DNA of 64,000 nucleotides from contig OZ242021.1 of NCBI GenBank assembly GCA_965204925.1, positions 496,001 to 560,000 on the forward strand, given 5' to 3'. The notes below the pieces were generated by a model, which had not been told where the DNA came from, ran no database searches, and saw nothing but the letters and a program-made list of their open reading frames with translations. Positions 8,853 to 18,126 of the stretch are shown here, in pieces. Made by a program: the position numbers and the translations under genes. This DNA comes from G963663315 sp965204925 (GTDB lineage Bacteria > Pseudomonadota > Gammaproteobacteria > Arenicellales > Poriferihabitantaceae). Numbering within the stretch: position 1 is the stretch's first letter; each line of letters starts with the position of its first letter.

Positions 8853-10391
8853 TTACCACTTGCAGAGCGCCGCGTTATCCACTGTCGGTTGCGGGGGGAA
8901 GCGGCTGGCGAGAACCGCGGACAACTCGGATTGAACAGATTTACAGCCCGCCTCGTTGAACAGGTTGAAGTGTTCTCCCGGATCCAGGTCGAGGTTGAAC
9001 AACTCTCCCCATTGCGGGCGATGCGGATAGACGGTCAGCCTCCATTGATCGGTAGAGACGGTCTGGTTGTACAGTTCAGGCTTCACCGTCGGATGATATT
9101 CACCGAAATTGTACTTACGGAAAGAATGCCCGGCATCGGAAAACAACGGAACCAGACTTTTGCCATCGAATTGATTGCTGTCAAACGGCACGCCGCAAAT
9201 ATCCAGTAGCGTCGGCGTCAGATCAATATGGTTGGTCAGGGCGCGGGTGGCCTGTCCCGGCCGGATACCCGGCCCGCTCATGATCAACGATACCTCGGTC
9301 AACTGGCGATAGGGCGGCGGCCCCTTGTGCAGCAGGCCATGATCGCCGAGAAGCTCGCCATGATCGGACGTAAACACGACAAATGTATTACCGGCCCGCC
9401 CACTGCTTGCAAGCGCGGCCAGGATAGCGCCGACTCCGTCATCGATCATTTCGGTCATGGCGTGAGTGTATGCGATCGTCTTGCGCATGGATTGCTCGCT
9501 GATACCCCGGGTTGTGATCATGGAACCGGCTTCCACGTCGTCGTGCGCCGCCCAGTACAGTCCACGGAACCCCTGCCCCTCGGGGTAAAGTTTGCCATAA
9601 TAAGGCGGCATCCTTGACAGCTCATCACCCTCGACCCGCGGCAACGGCATATCATCCGGATCATATCTGTCCGCATAAGGTTGCACCGGGTCAAACGGGT
9701 GATGAGGGTCCGGCCAGGAAACATACAGGAAAAACGGCGCATCCCCGGGGCGGGATTGATTCAGGAAGCGAACGGCGCAATCGGCAACCCAGGTATTGTA
9801 ATGCAGTTCGGCGGGAATTTTGCTCACCCATATCTCATCAAGATCCGCCGGTGGCGGCTCATCAGCGCTTTCCGGCAGCAGCCATTTTGCCGCCTGCGGG
9901 TGGTTTTCATACAACCAGTTGGCATAATGCCCGGCCAAGTGGGCGGTGTCCGATTCACCCAGAAGCAGGTCCACCGTCTGATAACCATAATACGGGCCGC
10001 GCCAACCGGCAGACTCCGGCTTTTTCCAAAATGCCCTTGAGTCCGGCATGTCTCTGTCGGCAGGGGCGAGCAACGGTTGCAGATGCTGCTTGCCGACACT
10101 ATGGGTCGTATACCCGGCATTTGCCAGCCAATCGGTCAGCGCCGGCACATCGTCAGGCAGGGCCATGCCGTTGACGGCCAGTTTGTGGCGCCGCGGATAC
10201 AATCCGGTAATCATGGTAGCCCGACTCGGCGAGCATATCTGCATCGGCGTTATATGCCGGTCAAAACGCATCCCCGCCGCGGCAATCGCATCAATATTCG
10301 GCGTATTGGCTATCGCGTTACCATAGCAGCCCAGGCTGTCGGAGCGTTGCTGGTCGGTACAGATAAAAATCAAATTCGGCAAGGCACGCAT
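8853..10391 (-). CDS. Sulfatase (alkaline phosphatase superfamily)
   Basis: Hydrolyses a sulfate ester; the substrate is not evident. The N-terminal PNLIFICTDQQRSDSLGCYG provides the first metal-binding aspartate. CSPSRATM contains Cys53 (counted from ATG 10391), the cysteine oxidised to formylglycine, followed by TGLYPRR. FTSDHGELLGDHG gives later metal ligands. The frame could also start at TTG 10403, but ATG 10391 gives the standard start just before the first strand. No signal peptide is visible, so the protein is probably cytosolic. A separate formylglycine-generating enzyme is not in this window. It lies on the same strand downstream of the DUF3461 gene, about 20 bases away, and may be read from the ABC operon. 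Choline-sulfatase-like enzymes are possible relatives. Confidence 0.9.
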   Translation of the reverse strand: MRALPNLIFICTDQQRSDSLGCYGNAIANTPNIDAIAAAGMRFDRHITPMQICSPSRATMITGLYPRRHKLAVNGMALPDDVPALTDWLANAGYTTHSVGKQHLQPLLAPADRDMPDSRAFWKKPESAGWRGPYYGYQTVDLLLGESDTAHLAGHYANWLYENHPQAAKWLLPESADEPPPADLDEIWVSKIPAELHYNTWVADCAVRFLNQSRPGDAPFFLYVSWPDPHHPFDPVQPYADRYDPDDMPLPRVEGDELSRMPPYYGKLYPEGQGFRGLYWAAHDDVEAGSMITTRGISEQSMRKTIAYTHAMTEMIDDGVGAILAALASSGRAGNTFVVFTSDHGELLGDHGLLHKGPPPYRQLTEVSLIMSGPGIRPGQATRALTNHIDLTPTLLDICGVPFDSNQFDGKSLVPLFSDAGHSFRKYNFGEYHPTVKPELYNQTVSTDQWRLTVYPHRPQWGELFNLDLDPGEHFNLFNEAGCKSVQSELSAVLASRFPPQPTVDNAALCKW

Positions 10392-10411
10392 CTGTAGCGG
10401 CAACCGGGTGC

Positions 10412-10795
10412 TCAGATCTTGTCGATCAGTGACCGGATATAACCGATATGCTCCGCAATATCCTCTTCCAGCATGGCCATCTCCGCCAGAATCAGCTTGC
10501 GAATTTCTTCCACACTTTTATGGGAATCCATCAACTGCTCCAGTTCCGCGACCGCATTGCGAAATTCCGCCGAGCTTCAGAAAATAACTTCCGTTTTGCG
10601 AGTTCCACTGTCAACCATCGTTGATTTCTTCAACTGCGGAAACCGGTATTTCCGGCTCACCGGCAGAATCGACCCCTTCTTGCGATTGTAGGTGATACGC
10701 AGAATATCGGTTTTATCGGACATGAAAGTCGCAAACCGTTCGATTTGCTCCGGGTTGCGAATGCCCATCGCTTCAAGGGCGGGATATCTGTTCAT
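10412..10795 (-). pseudogene. DUF3461 family gene interrupted by an in-frame TGA
   Basis: From ATG 10795, preceded by a strong AGGAG eight bases upstream, the frame reads MNRYPALEAMGIRNPEQIER and so on. This matches the small DUF3461 proteins of gammaproteobacteria, which have no established function. Codon 73 is TGA (10579-10577). The same frame then continues SSAEFRNAVAELEQLMDSH to a normal stop at 10412, and this tail is clearly the rest of the family domain. The full length would be 127 residues, as usual. A single base change, real or from sequencing, explains the break. Nothing suggests recoding, since TGA is used as a normal stop elsewhere here. Confidence 0.75.
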
Positions 10796-10839
10796 GATGT
10801 TTTCTCCTCTTGATTCAGCCAAGCGCCCTGCGCGAATAG

Positions 10840-12744
10840 CTACACTCTGGCTGCGGAAGGCTCGGCGGGTTTTCCCTGGCCCAGCTTCTCGAAGCCTTTC
10901 AGAATTTTCTGTACCTCCGCCTCCTCGGCGCGCAACCGTTCCACGCTTAGATGACAGGATATCCGGTGTCCGTCTTCCAGTTCAAGCTCCGGAGGATTCT
11001 TCCTGTCACAGGTGCCCTCGATACCGCACGGACAACGATTATAAAACGGGCAGCCTGTAGCGGTGATTTCAACCCCCTTGGCAATACCTACCGCCATTTC
11101 GCGTTTCTTCATCGTATCTTCGAGCCAACCCAGCCTCATTTCCGGCACCGAACTGATCAACAACCGGGTATAAGGATGGAAAGGCGGAGTCAACACTTCA
11201 TCAGTCGGCCCCTGCTCAACCACCCTGCCGGCATAGAGCACGACAATTTCATCGGCGAACGAGGCGACAGTGGACAGGTCATGGCTGATAAATACGAATG
11301 AAACACCGGTCCTGTCGCGCAGCGCCGTAAGCAATTTGATGACGTTGGCGCCGACTATGGAATCCAGCGCAGACGTGACCTCATCGCATAACATGACTTC
11401 GGGATTGGCCGCCAGCGAGCGCGCCATGTTGACCCGCTGTTTCTGGCCGCCTGACAATTCCATCGGGTAGCGGCTGGCAAACTCCGCCGGCAATTCAACC
11501 ATCCCCAGAATTTCTGCCACTTTGGCATGCTTTTCCTTGCCCTTGAGGCCATGATAAAACTCCAGTGGTCGACCGATGATGTCGCCAATCACCTGCTTCG
11601 GATTCAATGCGGTATCGGCCATCTGGAACACGAACTGGACTTTTTGCAACTCCTCGCGTTTGCGGTCCAGCAAAGCGCCTTCCAGTTCCTTGCCGTCCAG
11701 TATGATTTTACCCTTTGCCGGCGGCAACAATCCGGCCATGACCCGCGCCAGCGTTGACTTGCCGCAACCCGACTCGCCGATAACCCCGACCACATGCCCG
11801 TTCCTGACTTCCACGTTCACATCCTTAAGGACCGGCACACTGGGTTCACCATTGACGATTCCGCCGTACCCGGCGGTCATATCTTCCACTTCTATGGACG
11901 CATGCTCGCGATCATGCTCACTGCCGACTGTAACCCCCAGCCCCGCTGTCGGGGTCGGACGCACGGCCGCCATCAGGCGTTTGGTATAGGCGTGCTGCGA
12001 GTTATTGATAATCTGGTCGGCCGAACCCTGCTCCATCACTTCGCCGCCATAAAGCACGACGATATGATCGGCTACCTGTGCAACGACTGCAAGATCGTGA
12101 GTGACATAAATTGCCGCAGAATTTTCTTCCCTGATAACTTTCTTGAACGCCTTGAGAACCTCAATCTGGGTGGTCACGTCCAGCGCGGTGGTCGGTTCAT
12201 CAAGGACCATCAGGTCCGGTTTTCCGCACAACGCCATGGCGGCCATGAGACGCTGCAACTGGCCGCCGGAAACCTGGTGAGGATACCTGAAGCCAATACG
12301 GTCCGCATCCGGCAATTCCAGCGCACGGTACAACTCGACTGCGCGCCGGGTTGCTTCCTCCTGGGTAAATATGCCGTGCAGGACAGCGGACTCGGTAACC
12401 TGTTCACCGATGGTAATGGCCGGATTGAATGTGGCCGCCGCGCTTTGTGCAAGGTACGCCACGTTGGCGCCGCGAATTTCGCGGGTACGCAGCGGCTCCA
12501 TGGTCAGCACATCCTCGCCATTCAACAGGACTTCACCGCCGGCAAAATGCAAACCGGGCTTCGTGTAGGCCAGGGAAGCCAGGGATATCGTGGTTTTCCC
12601 CGAACCCGATTCGCCGATCAGGGCTACCACTTCGCCTTTATGAATATCGAAATCAACCCCCTTGACGATCGGTATTTCCACCCCGTCATCATTGGTTGCG
12701 CTGATCCTCAAGCCCTTGACTTCAAGCAGTTTTTCTTTCTCCAT
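10840..12744 (-). CDS. Peptide-type ABC transporter, double ATP-binding protein
   Basis: Powers uptake by the two permeases upstream. The protein carries two nucleotide-binding domains in one chain, as in YejF/GsiA-type systems. First domain: Walker A GESGSGKTT, signature VSGGQLQRLM, Walker B LMVLDEPTTALD. Second domain: Walker A GESGCGKST, signature LSGGQKQRVN, Walker B VMLCDEVTSALD. In the C-terminal extension, CPFYNRCPCGIEGTCD has the cysteines common in oligopeptide ABC ATPases. The start is taken as ATG 12744 (MEKEKLLEVKG), four bases after the permease stop. The longer frame from 12798 would overlap that gene and adds no conserved sequence. It is the last gene of the transporter operon. 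Confidence 0.92.
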   Translation of the reverse strand: MEKEKLLEVKGLRISATNDDGVEIPIVKGVDFDIHKGEVVALIGESGSGKTTISLASLAYTKPGLHFAGGEVLLNGEDVLTMEPLRTREIRGANVAYLAQSAAATFNPAITIGEQVTESAVLHGIFTQEEATRRAVELYRALELPDADRIGFRYPHQVSGGQLQRLMAAMALCGKPDLMVLDEPTTALDVTTQIEVLKAFKKVIREENSAAIYVTHDLAVVAQVADHIVVLYGGEVMEQGSADQIINNSQHAYTKRLMAAVRPTPTAGLGVTVGSEHDREHASIEVEDMTAGYGGIVNGEPSVPVLKDVNVEVRNGHVVGVIGESGCGKSTLARVMAGLLPPAKGKIILDGKELEGALLDRKREELQKVQFVFQMADTALNPKQVIGDIIGRPLEFYHGLKGKEKHAKVAEILGMVELPAEFASRYPMELSGGQKQRVNMARSLAANPEVMLCDEVTSALDSIVGANVIKLLTALRDRTGVSFVFISHDLSTVASFADEIVVLYAGRVVEQGPTDEVLTPPFHPYTRLLISSVPEMRLGWLEDTMKKREMAVGIAKGVEITATGCPFYNRCPCGIEGTCDRKNPPELELEDGHRISCHLSVERLRAEEAEVQKILKGFEKLGQGKPAEPSAARV

Positions 12745-12748
12745 CGTT

Positions 12749-13663
12749 CTACACCATTTTCTTTGCGAGGCTGCCGCCGGATTTGGCGGAAACATCATCG
12801 ACGATCAAATTGATAGCGATAGTGAACGTCGCGATTGCGAAGGCCGGCCATACAGCTGCCCAGGAACCGTAGGGCAGACCACCGAGGTTTTCACGCACCA
12901 TGCTCCCCCAATCGGATGCCGGAGGCTGGACACCCAGCCCGAGAAAACTCAGGCTGGAGATAAACAACACGACAAACACCAGCCGCAAACCGAAATCGGT
13001 CGCCAACGGCATGGCCGCATTGGGCAGCACTTCCGCTTTTATGATCCACCAGATGCCCTCTCCTCTCGCTTTCGCCGCTTCCACGAAATCCTGCACCATA
13101 ATATCCTGGCCCAGGGCCCGCGCTATGCGAAATACACTGGTCGCGTATATGACCGCCGCTGTTCCGATCAGTATCGGAATCGAGGAGCCCAGCGCGGCGA
13201 TCACGATAAGACCGAGCATGATCGTCGGCAACGATAATATCGCGTCGTTGACCCGGCTAATAACCATGTCGACCCATCCTCCCTTGACCGCAGCCAGTAT
13301 GCCGAGCGTGATCCCCATGAGATAGGCAAGCAATGTGGAGGCAAGTGAAATACCAATCGTATTTCTGGCGCCAAAAATGATCCTGGACAGGGTATCCCTC
13401 CCCAGGTAGTCCGTACCCAGGTAGAAATTATCGTAAGCGTCAAGGAAACTGTCATCACCTTCCATGTCCATTTCATGCCAGGGCGCGATAGAAGGACCGA
13501 TGATGCAGATTACCAGCCAGAAAGCGACCACGGCAACCGAGATTTTACCCACCCAGGACAGCTTGATGCGTCTTTTCGGCGGGGCATCGGGCAACTCGTC
13601 GAAAGTGTCCAGTTTGGCGATAACCTCTTCTTCTTTTGTTTTCATATCAACATTGTCAGTCAT
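12749..13663 (-). CDS. Peptide-type ABC transporter permease, DppC-like
   Basis: Inner-membrane subunit. A cytosolic N-terminal stretch is followed by a membrane helix (VGKISVAVVAFWLVICIIG), the periplasmic motif LGTDYLGRDTLSRIIFG typical of OppC/DppC proteins, then several more helices. The EAA loop that contacts the ATPase reads EAAKARGEGIWWIIKAEVLPN. ATG 13663 is chosen over the longer frame because GAGGGAGAAACG stands directly before it and the upstream part has no family resemblance. It begins 11 bases after the end of the DppB-like gene. The substrate class (peptide, nickel, opine or similar) cannot be fixed from the sequence. Confidence 0.92.
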   Translation of the reverse strand: MTDNVDMKTKEEEVIAKLDTFDELPDAPPKRRIKLSWVGKISVAVVAFWLVICIIGPSIAPWHEMDMEGDDSFLDAYDNFYLGTDYLGRDTLSRIIFGARNTIGISLASTLLAYLMGITLGILAAVKGGWVDMVISRVNDAILSLPTIMLGLIVIAALGSSIPILIGTAAVIYATSVFRIARALGQDIMVQDFVEAAKARGEGIWWIIKAEVLPNAAMPLATDFGLRLVFVVLFISSLSFLGLGVQPPASDWGSMVRENLGGLPYGSWAAVWPAFAIATFTIAINLIVDDVSAKSGGSLAKKMV

Positions 13664-13674
13664 CGTTTCTCCCT

Positions 13675-14625
13675 CTATTTCGGATTTCTGAGGCGGGGAT
13701 TGGACAGAATGGAGGCCACGTCCGCAACCAGTATCAACGCCACATAGGTCGCGCAAAATATCATCGCACACGCCTGCACCAGTGGCAGGTCACGAGTCTG
13801 CACCCCGTCCACCATCAGTTTGGCAAGTCCCGGATAAGCGAATATCGTCTCGACAATGACCACGCCGCTGACCAGATAGGCCAAGTTCAGGGCAATCACA
13901 TTGACAATCGGGCCAATCGCATTATAAAAGGCGTGGCGCAGTATGATCCGCCTTCTCGGCACCCCTTTCAATATCGCCATTTCAATGTAGGGAGAACTCA
14001 TGACATTCAGGATACCCGCCCGCGTCATCCGGATCATCTGCGCCGAAACCACGATGACCAGGGTAATCAGCGGCATCGCCAACGCCCCCAGCAATTCAAG
14101 GAAGGTTTCATCACCGGTCATGTAGGCCGTTGAAGGCAGCCACTGCAACTCGACCGCCAGAATCAAAACCAGAATAGTGGCGATGAAAAATTCCGGTACG
14201 GAAATCGTGCTTAACGTTCCAAAAGTGACCAGACGATCCAGCCAGGTGCCCGGATGCATCGCAGCCCACAACCCGAGCGCGATCGACAGCGGTATTGAAA
14301 TCGCCGCAACGAGACCCGACATAATCAGGGTATTGCCCAAGCGACCACCGATCAGACTCTCAATCGTCGCTCCTCCCGCCTTGGATACCCCCAAGTCGCC
14401 GGTTGCCATGTCTCCCAGCCAGGAGAAATAGCGCACATACCCCGGCTGATCGAGGCCCAGTTCCTTGCGCATGGCTGCCAGGGTTTCAGGGGTTGCGCTC
14501 TGCCCCAGCAAAATCTGCGCAACATCACCGGGCAGTATACTGGTTGCAAGGAAAACGATCACGGACACCACCAGCAAGGTGCCAAAACCGATTACAATTC
14601 GGCGCAAAACCATTTGCGTCATCAT
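13675..14625 (-). CDS. Peptide-type ABC transporter permease, DppB-like
   Basis: 316 residues with a first membrane helix at the extreme N-terminus (RRIVIGFGTLLVVSVIVFLA), a periplasmic loop containing LGLDQPGYVRYFSWLGDMATGDLG, typical of OppB/DppB, and five further helices. The cytosolic loop MAILKGVPRRRIILRHAFYNA is the ATPase-contact EAA region. Start ATG 14625 (a second Met follows) has GGAGGG nine bases upstream. It is separated from the binding-protein gene by a rho-independent terminator, so it is probably transcribed by partial read-through. Confidence 0.92.
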   Translation of the reverse strand: MMTQMVLRRIVIGFGTLLVVSVIVFLATSILPGDVAQILLGQSATPETLAAMRKELGLDQPGYVRYFSWLGDMATGDLGVSKAGGATIESLIGGRLGNTLIMSGLVAAISIPLSIALGLWAAMHPGTWLDRLVTFGTLSTISVPEFFIATILVLILAVELQWLPSTAYMTGDETFLELLGALAMPLITLVIVVSAQMIRMTRAGILNVMSSPYIEMAILKGVPRRRIILRHAFYNAIGPIVNVIALNLAYLVSGVVIVETIFAYPGLAKLMVDGVQTRDLPLVQACAMIFCATYVALILVADVASILSNPRLRNPK

Positions 14626-14667
14626 AAGCTATATCCCTCCATTATCGATAGTCCGACAGACAGACTG

Positions 14668-14700
14668 AAAAAGCCCGCATAAGGCTTGCCTTATGCGGGC
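14668..14700 (-). terminator. Intercistronic rho-independent terminator after the ABC binding-protein gene
   Basis: A 12-base perfect inverted repeat, GCCCGCATAAGG (14673-14684) with CCTTATGCGGGC (14689-14700), has a four-base loop. On the minus strand it is followed by five T (14672-14668). It lies between the binding-protein gene and the permeases, where partial termination would lower permease expression relative to the binding protein. Confidence 0.85.
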
Positions 14701-14749
14701 GCAAGATTCACTAACAATAAAATCTGTATCTCAAAGCCTGTCCTCCGGT

Positions 14750-16382
14750 TCAGGTCAACCAGCAGAACTCGGGCCATTCACATGCGCCCAGTTGACCCAA
14801 CGGGACAGTCGGTATTCCCATGATGTTATCCGCAACCCCATCGTTGATGTTGGAGAAAGCGGGAATGACCATGCCGCTGCCCTCGTGAATCAGGGTTTGC
14901 ATTTCGCAATACATCGCATGGCGTTTGACCGGATCCGTTTCCGCCAGTGAGAGCGTAAGCAACTCACCCATGCGTTCGTTATTCCAGTACGTGTCATTCC
15001 ACGCCGCGCCGGGCGCGAACTGGATCGCCATTTGTGAATTGGCAGTCGGACGCATGTTCCACGTGACCACATTCAGGGGTTCGACCATCCATACGGAACC
15101 CCAGTATCCGTCAGTAGGCACTTTCTTGATCTGCAGGTCGAAACCGATCTTGGCGCAGTTGGCCTGGGCCAGCAGACAGGTTTCCTCTATGCCGGGCGCC
15201 ACCGGAGCCACATACAACTCGGCGCCGCTGACTCCGGATTTTTTGAAGTAATCCTTGGCCCGCTCCGGGTCGAACTCGCGCTGTGGCAGCTCGTGGCAAA
15301 AATCCGGGCCATGCGCAAACATGATCGGCGTATCGTTTCCGAGCGAACCCTTGCCCTTGAGGATCTTTTTCACGATGCGTTCACGGTCCATGATATATTG
15401 CATGCCCTTGACGAAATCATCATTTTCGCCCGGCGCGGTATTTTTCAGGATACAGATGCTCACCTGAAGCGCGGCGGGTGTAGACAGCAAGGTAACTCCG
15501 TCGGCTTCCTCCAGCTGGCGAAACGCCTTGGGTTCAACCGTTGAAATCATCTGCATATCGCCGGAAAGCAATGCGTTGACACGGGCCACCGGGTCGGTAA
15601 TGGCGGTGATTTCACAAGCATCCAGATTCGCGCCTTCACGCCAGTAGTTTTCGTTGCGCTTGTGCACCGACTTGACGCCGGGTTCAAAGGATTCCAGCGT
15701 AAACGGACCCGTGCCGATGCCCTCACCCGTAGTACCGTTCTTGACAATCTTTGCCTGGAATATACCGAGCAGCGTGGGCAAATCGGAGTTCGGTGAATTC
15801 ATGACTGCCCGAACTTCATACGGTCCCATTTTTTTCCATTCCCCCACCGAAGCAAGAACAGATTTGATCACCGATGTGGAGTCGTCTCCCAAATGACGGT
15901 TCATACTGTAAACGACGTCATCTGCGGTCAGCGGCGTGCCATCATGAAATTCGACCCCTTTGCGGATTTTGAAGTTCCACTCGGTCGCGTTACTGTTCGG
16001 CTCGAATGTTTCAGCCAGTTCAGGTTGTGGAACGAGATCATTGGAATGCTGGATCAGGCTGTTATAGGTTGCGCGCCCGCGGGTATAGTCGATCGTTGAG
16101 GTAAACAGGGGGGGGTCCAGTTGATCATCGGGACCGTGCAGGTTGGAAGCAAATCGGACGCTGCCGCCTTTTTTCGGGGTTGCAGCCATGGCTTCCCCCC
16201 CGGAATGGAGCAGATTCTGTGCCGTAGCCATGGAAACGCCCGTTACTGCCATGAGCTTCAGTACATCGCGCCGGGACCAGCGGCTTTTTACCGCTTTGTC
16301 GACCAACCCCTTGTCGTAGGCTGAAAGGTCGCAATAGCGAAGCTCTCCCGGGATACTTTCGGGTGTTTATCGTTTCTTTCAT
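14750..16382 (-). CDS. Peptide-type ABC substrate-binding protein, Tat-exported (5' frameshift)
   Basis: Family-5 extracellular solute-binding protein. A twin-arginine signal (SRWSRRDVLKLMAVTGVSMA) is followed by the mature domain with GPDDQLDPPLFTSTIDY and KIRKGVEFHDGTPLTADDVVYS, the family signature region. The uninterrupted frame can begin only at TTG 16306, which has no sensible ribosome site. ATG 16382 has GAGG eight bases upstream and starts MKETI. Removing one base from TTT (16366-16368, AAA on the coding strand) joins it to TPESIPGELRYCDLSAYDKG and then to the frame used here. I infer that 16382 is the true start and that the sequence carries a one-base insertion. First gene of the transporter operon. 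Confidence 0.85.
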
Positions 16383-16728
16383 GTTTTAATCCTCATTGGT
16401 TTATCATTATGTTATGGCTTGCATGCCGGCACGCCGATTACATCGTACCGGACATGGTCCCGCGCCATGGGAAAGCCGGATGCAAAAACCTGACCTGCCC
16501 ATTATACACAAAAATCACAGCTTCCGGCAGACGCTTTAAGGACGCCGGACAAGCACACCACCTGCAAAACCATCTGACAGCACAAAAAGACGGTCAAATC
16601 CCTGCTTCCTGCCGTTGTACACGCACGCACACAGGGAACCATGGGAGTAAATGGCAGAAATTCGCCATGATTTATACAGCTTATTGCATGGAAATTATAA
16701 AGAAATTGTAATGATCGGAGTCGCGCGA
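16383..16728. other. Intergenic region upstream of the ABC operon
   Basis: 346 bases with no convincing gene; the one open frame here (16409-16711, +) has no recognisable protein. On the minus strand CATAAT (16411-16406) could be the -10 box of the binding-protein gene, but no good -35 box stands at the right distance. No terminator, tRNA or repeat was seen. Confidence 0.4.
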
Positions 16729-18006
16729 TTATCCTTGCCCACCGTCTGCAATAATCCCGGCAATGACTTCACGCATGATTTGCAGACCCTGGACTATATC
16801 CGACTCGTCTATATTGAGGGCGGGCGCAATCCGTATGACGTCCGCCCCGGCATTCAGTAGCAGCAATCCCGCGTCCTTACAGGCCGTCACCACATCCCGC
16901 GCCCGACCTGCATAGCGCTGCTCCAGTTCACAGCCGAGCAGGAGTCCGAGACCCCGGATTTCCCGAAAAACATTGAACTCCCGGTTGATTTTCGCAAGAA
17001 CGGCCGTTAACTGCTGGCTGGTCATAACTACGTTTTGTAACATTTCCGGCGTGTTGACCCGTTCAAGAACTTTACAGGCCACGGCACAGGCCAGCGGGTT
17101 TCCGCCAAAAGTGCTGCCGTGGGTACCCACGACCAGACTCTTTGCAATTCCGGCTGTCGTCAGCATGGCGCTAATGGGGAAACCGCCCCCCAACCCCTTG
17201 GCCGTAGTCAGTATGTCAGGCGTTACTCCCAGTTTCTGGTAGGCATACAGGCTTCCGCTACGGCCCATACCGCACTGTATCTCATCAAAAATCAAAAGCG
17301 CGTTATCGCGGTCACAGCAGGACCTCAGTGTCTCAAGAAACTCCACGGTGGCAGGCTTTACCCCTCCTTCGCCCTGGCACGGCTCGACAATAACGGCGCA
17401 AACAAGCCCCCCGTTTTCTGCGAAATATTCCCGCACGGCCGCGCTATCATTGAATGGGCAATGCGAAATACCGGCCGGCTTCGGACCGAAACCACTGCTG
17501 TATCGCGGCTGGCCACCGGCGCACACGGTAAACAGCGTACGCCCGTGAAAAGCATGATCGAAAGCCAGAATGTGGTACTTTTCCGGCGTAAAATGGTCGA
17601 CCGCATAACGCCGCGCCAGTTTCAGAGCGGCCTCATTCACCTCCGCTCCGGAATTTGCCAGAAAAACACGCTCGGCGAACGTCGCCGCACAAAGCGCGTT
17701 GGCAAGATCCAGGGCAGGCTGATTGGTCAACAGGTTACTGACATGCCAGAATTTGCGAGCCTGTTCCATGAGGGTATCGATCAGTTCAGGATGTGCATGA
17801 CCAAGCGCAGAAACGGCAATACCGGCGGCAAAGTCGATATATTCATTGCCTTCACTGTCCCACAGGCGGGAACCCTTGCCATAGGCCGGAAGGAGTTCCA
17901 TGGGCGCATAGTTCGGCGTCATAACCGCATCGAAAGCCTCTCGAACAGCTGAAATCCCGGTGGACGCATCATTTACAGCTTCGGTTTTTGGTTGTATCGT
18001 AGCCAT
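16729..18006 (-). CDS. argD: Acetylornithine/succinylornithine-type aminotransferase
   Basis: Class III PLP aminotransferase of 425 residues. It would transfer an amino group between an acylated ornithine (or N-succinyl-diaminopimelate) and 2-oxoglutarate, in arginine or lysine synthesis or in arginine breakdown. Diagnostic segments are YIDFAAGIAVSALGHAHP, NSGAEVNEAALKLAR, HAFHGRT, LIFDEIQCGMGRSG, TTAKGLGGGFPISAML with the PLP lysine, and the C-terminal LLLNAGADVIRIAP seen in ArgD/AstC. ATG 18006 has AGGAG five bases before it. ArgD and AstC cannot be separated by sequence alone. No other arginine gene is adjacent, so the symbol is tentative. It is divergent from the ETF-QO gene. Confidence 0.85.
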   Translation of the reverse strand: MATIQPKTEAVNDASTGISAVREAFDAVMTPNYAPMELLPAYGKGSRLWDSEGNEYIDFAAGIAVSALGHAHPELIDTLMEQARKFWHVSNLLTNQPALDLANALCAATFAERVFLANSGAEVNEAALKLARRYAVDHFTPEKYHILAFDHAFHGRTLFTVCAGGQPRYSSGFGPKPAGISHCPFNDSAAVREYFAENGGLVCAVIVEPCQGEGGVKPATVEFLETLRSCCDRDNALLIFDEIQCGMGRSGSLYAYQKLGVTPDILTTAKGLGGGFPISAMLTTAGIAKSLVVGTHGSTFGGNPLACAVACKVLERVNTPEMLQNVVMTSQQLTAVLAKINREFNVFREIRGLGLLLGCELEQRYAGRARDVVTACKDAGLLLLNAGADVIRIAPALNIDESDIVQGLQIMREVIAGIIADGGQG

Positions 18007-18126
18007 GATATCTCCTGATTGTCCGGTTATTTCTTTACATACCCTGCGTGGAGAGTGGCATTCTAACCCCGCCGGTAACGAAAATGCCGGATTATTTTTA
18101 ACTCCTGACCAGCCAGGAATACAGGC

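Noticed and set aside
10577..10579. Selenocysteine or stop-codon readthrough at the DUF3461 TGA
   Set aside because: No SECIS-like hairpin was evident, the family has no redox site here, and TGA is a normal stop elsewhere in the window.
11794..12813. Plus-strand frame of 339 codons opposite the ABC ATPase
   Set aside because: It is antisense to both Walker motifs of the ATPase and has no recognisable domain.
16409..16711. 100-codon frame upstream of the ABC operon
   Set aside because: Cys/His/Lys-rich composition without family likeness or a ribosome site; treated as intergenic.
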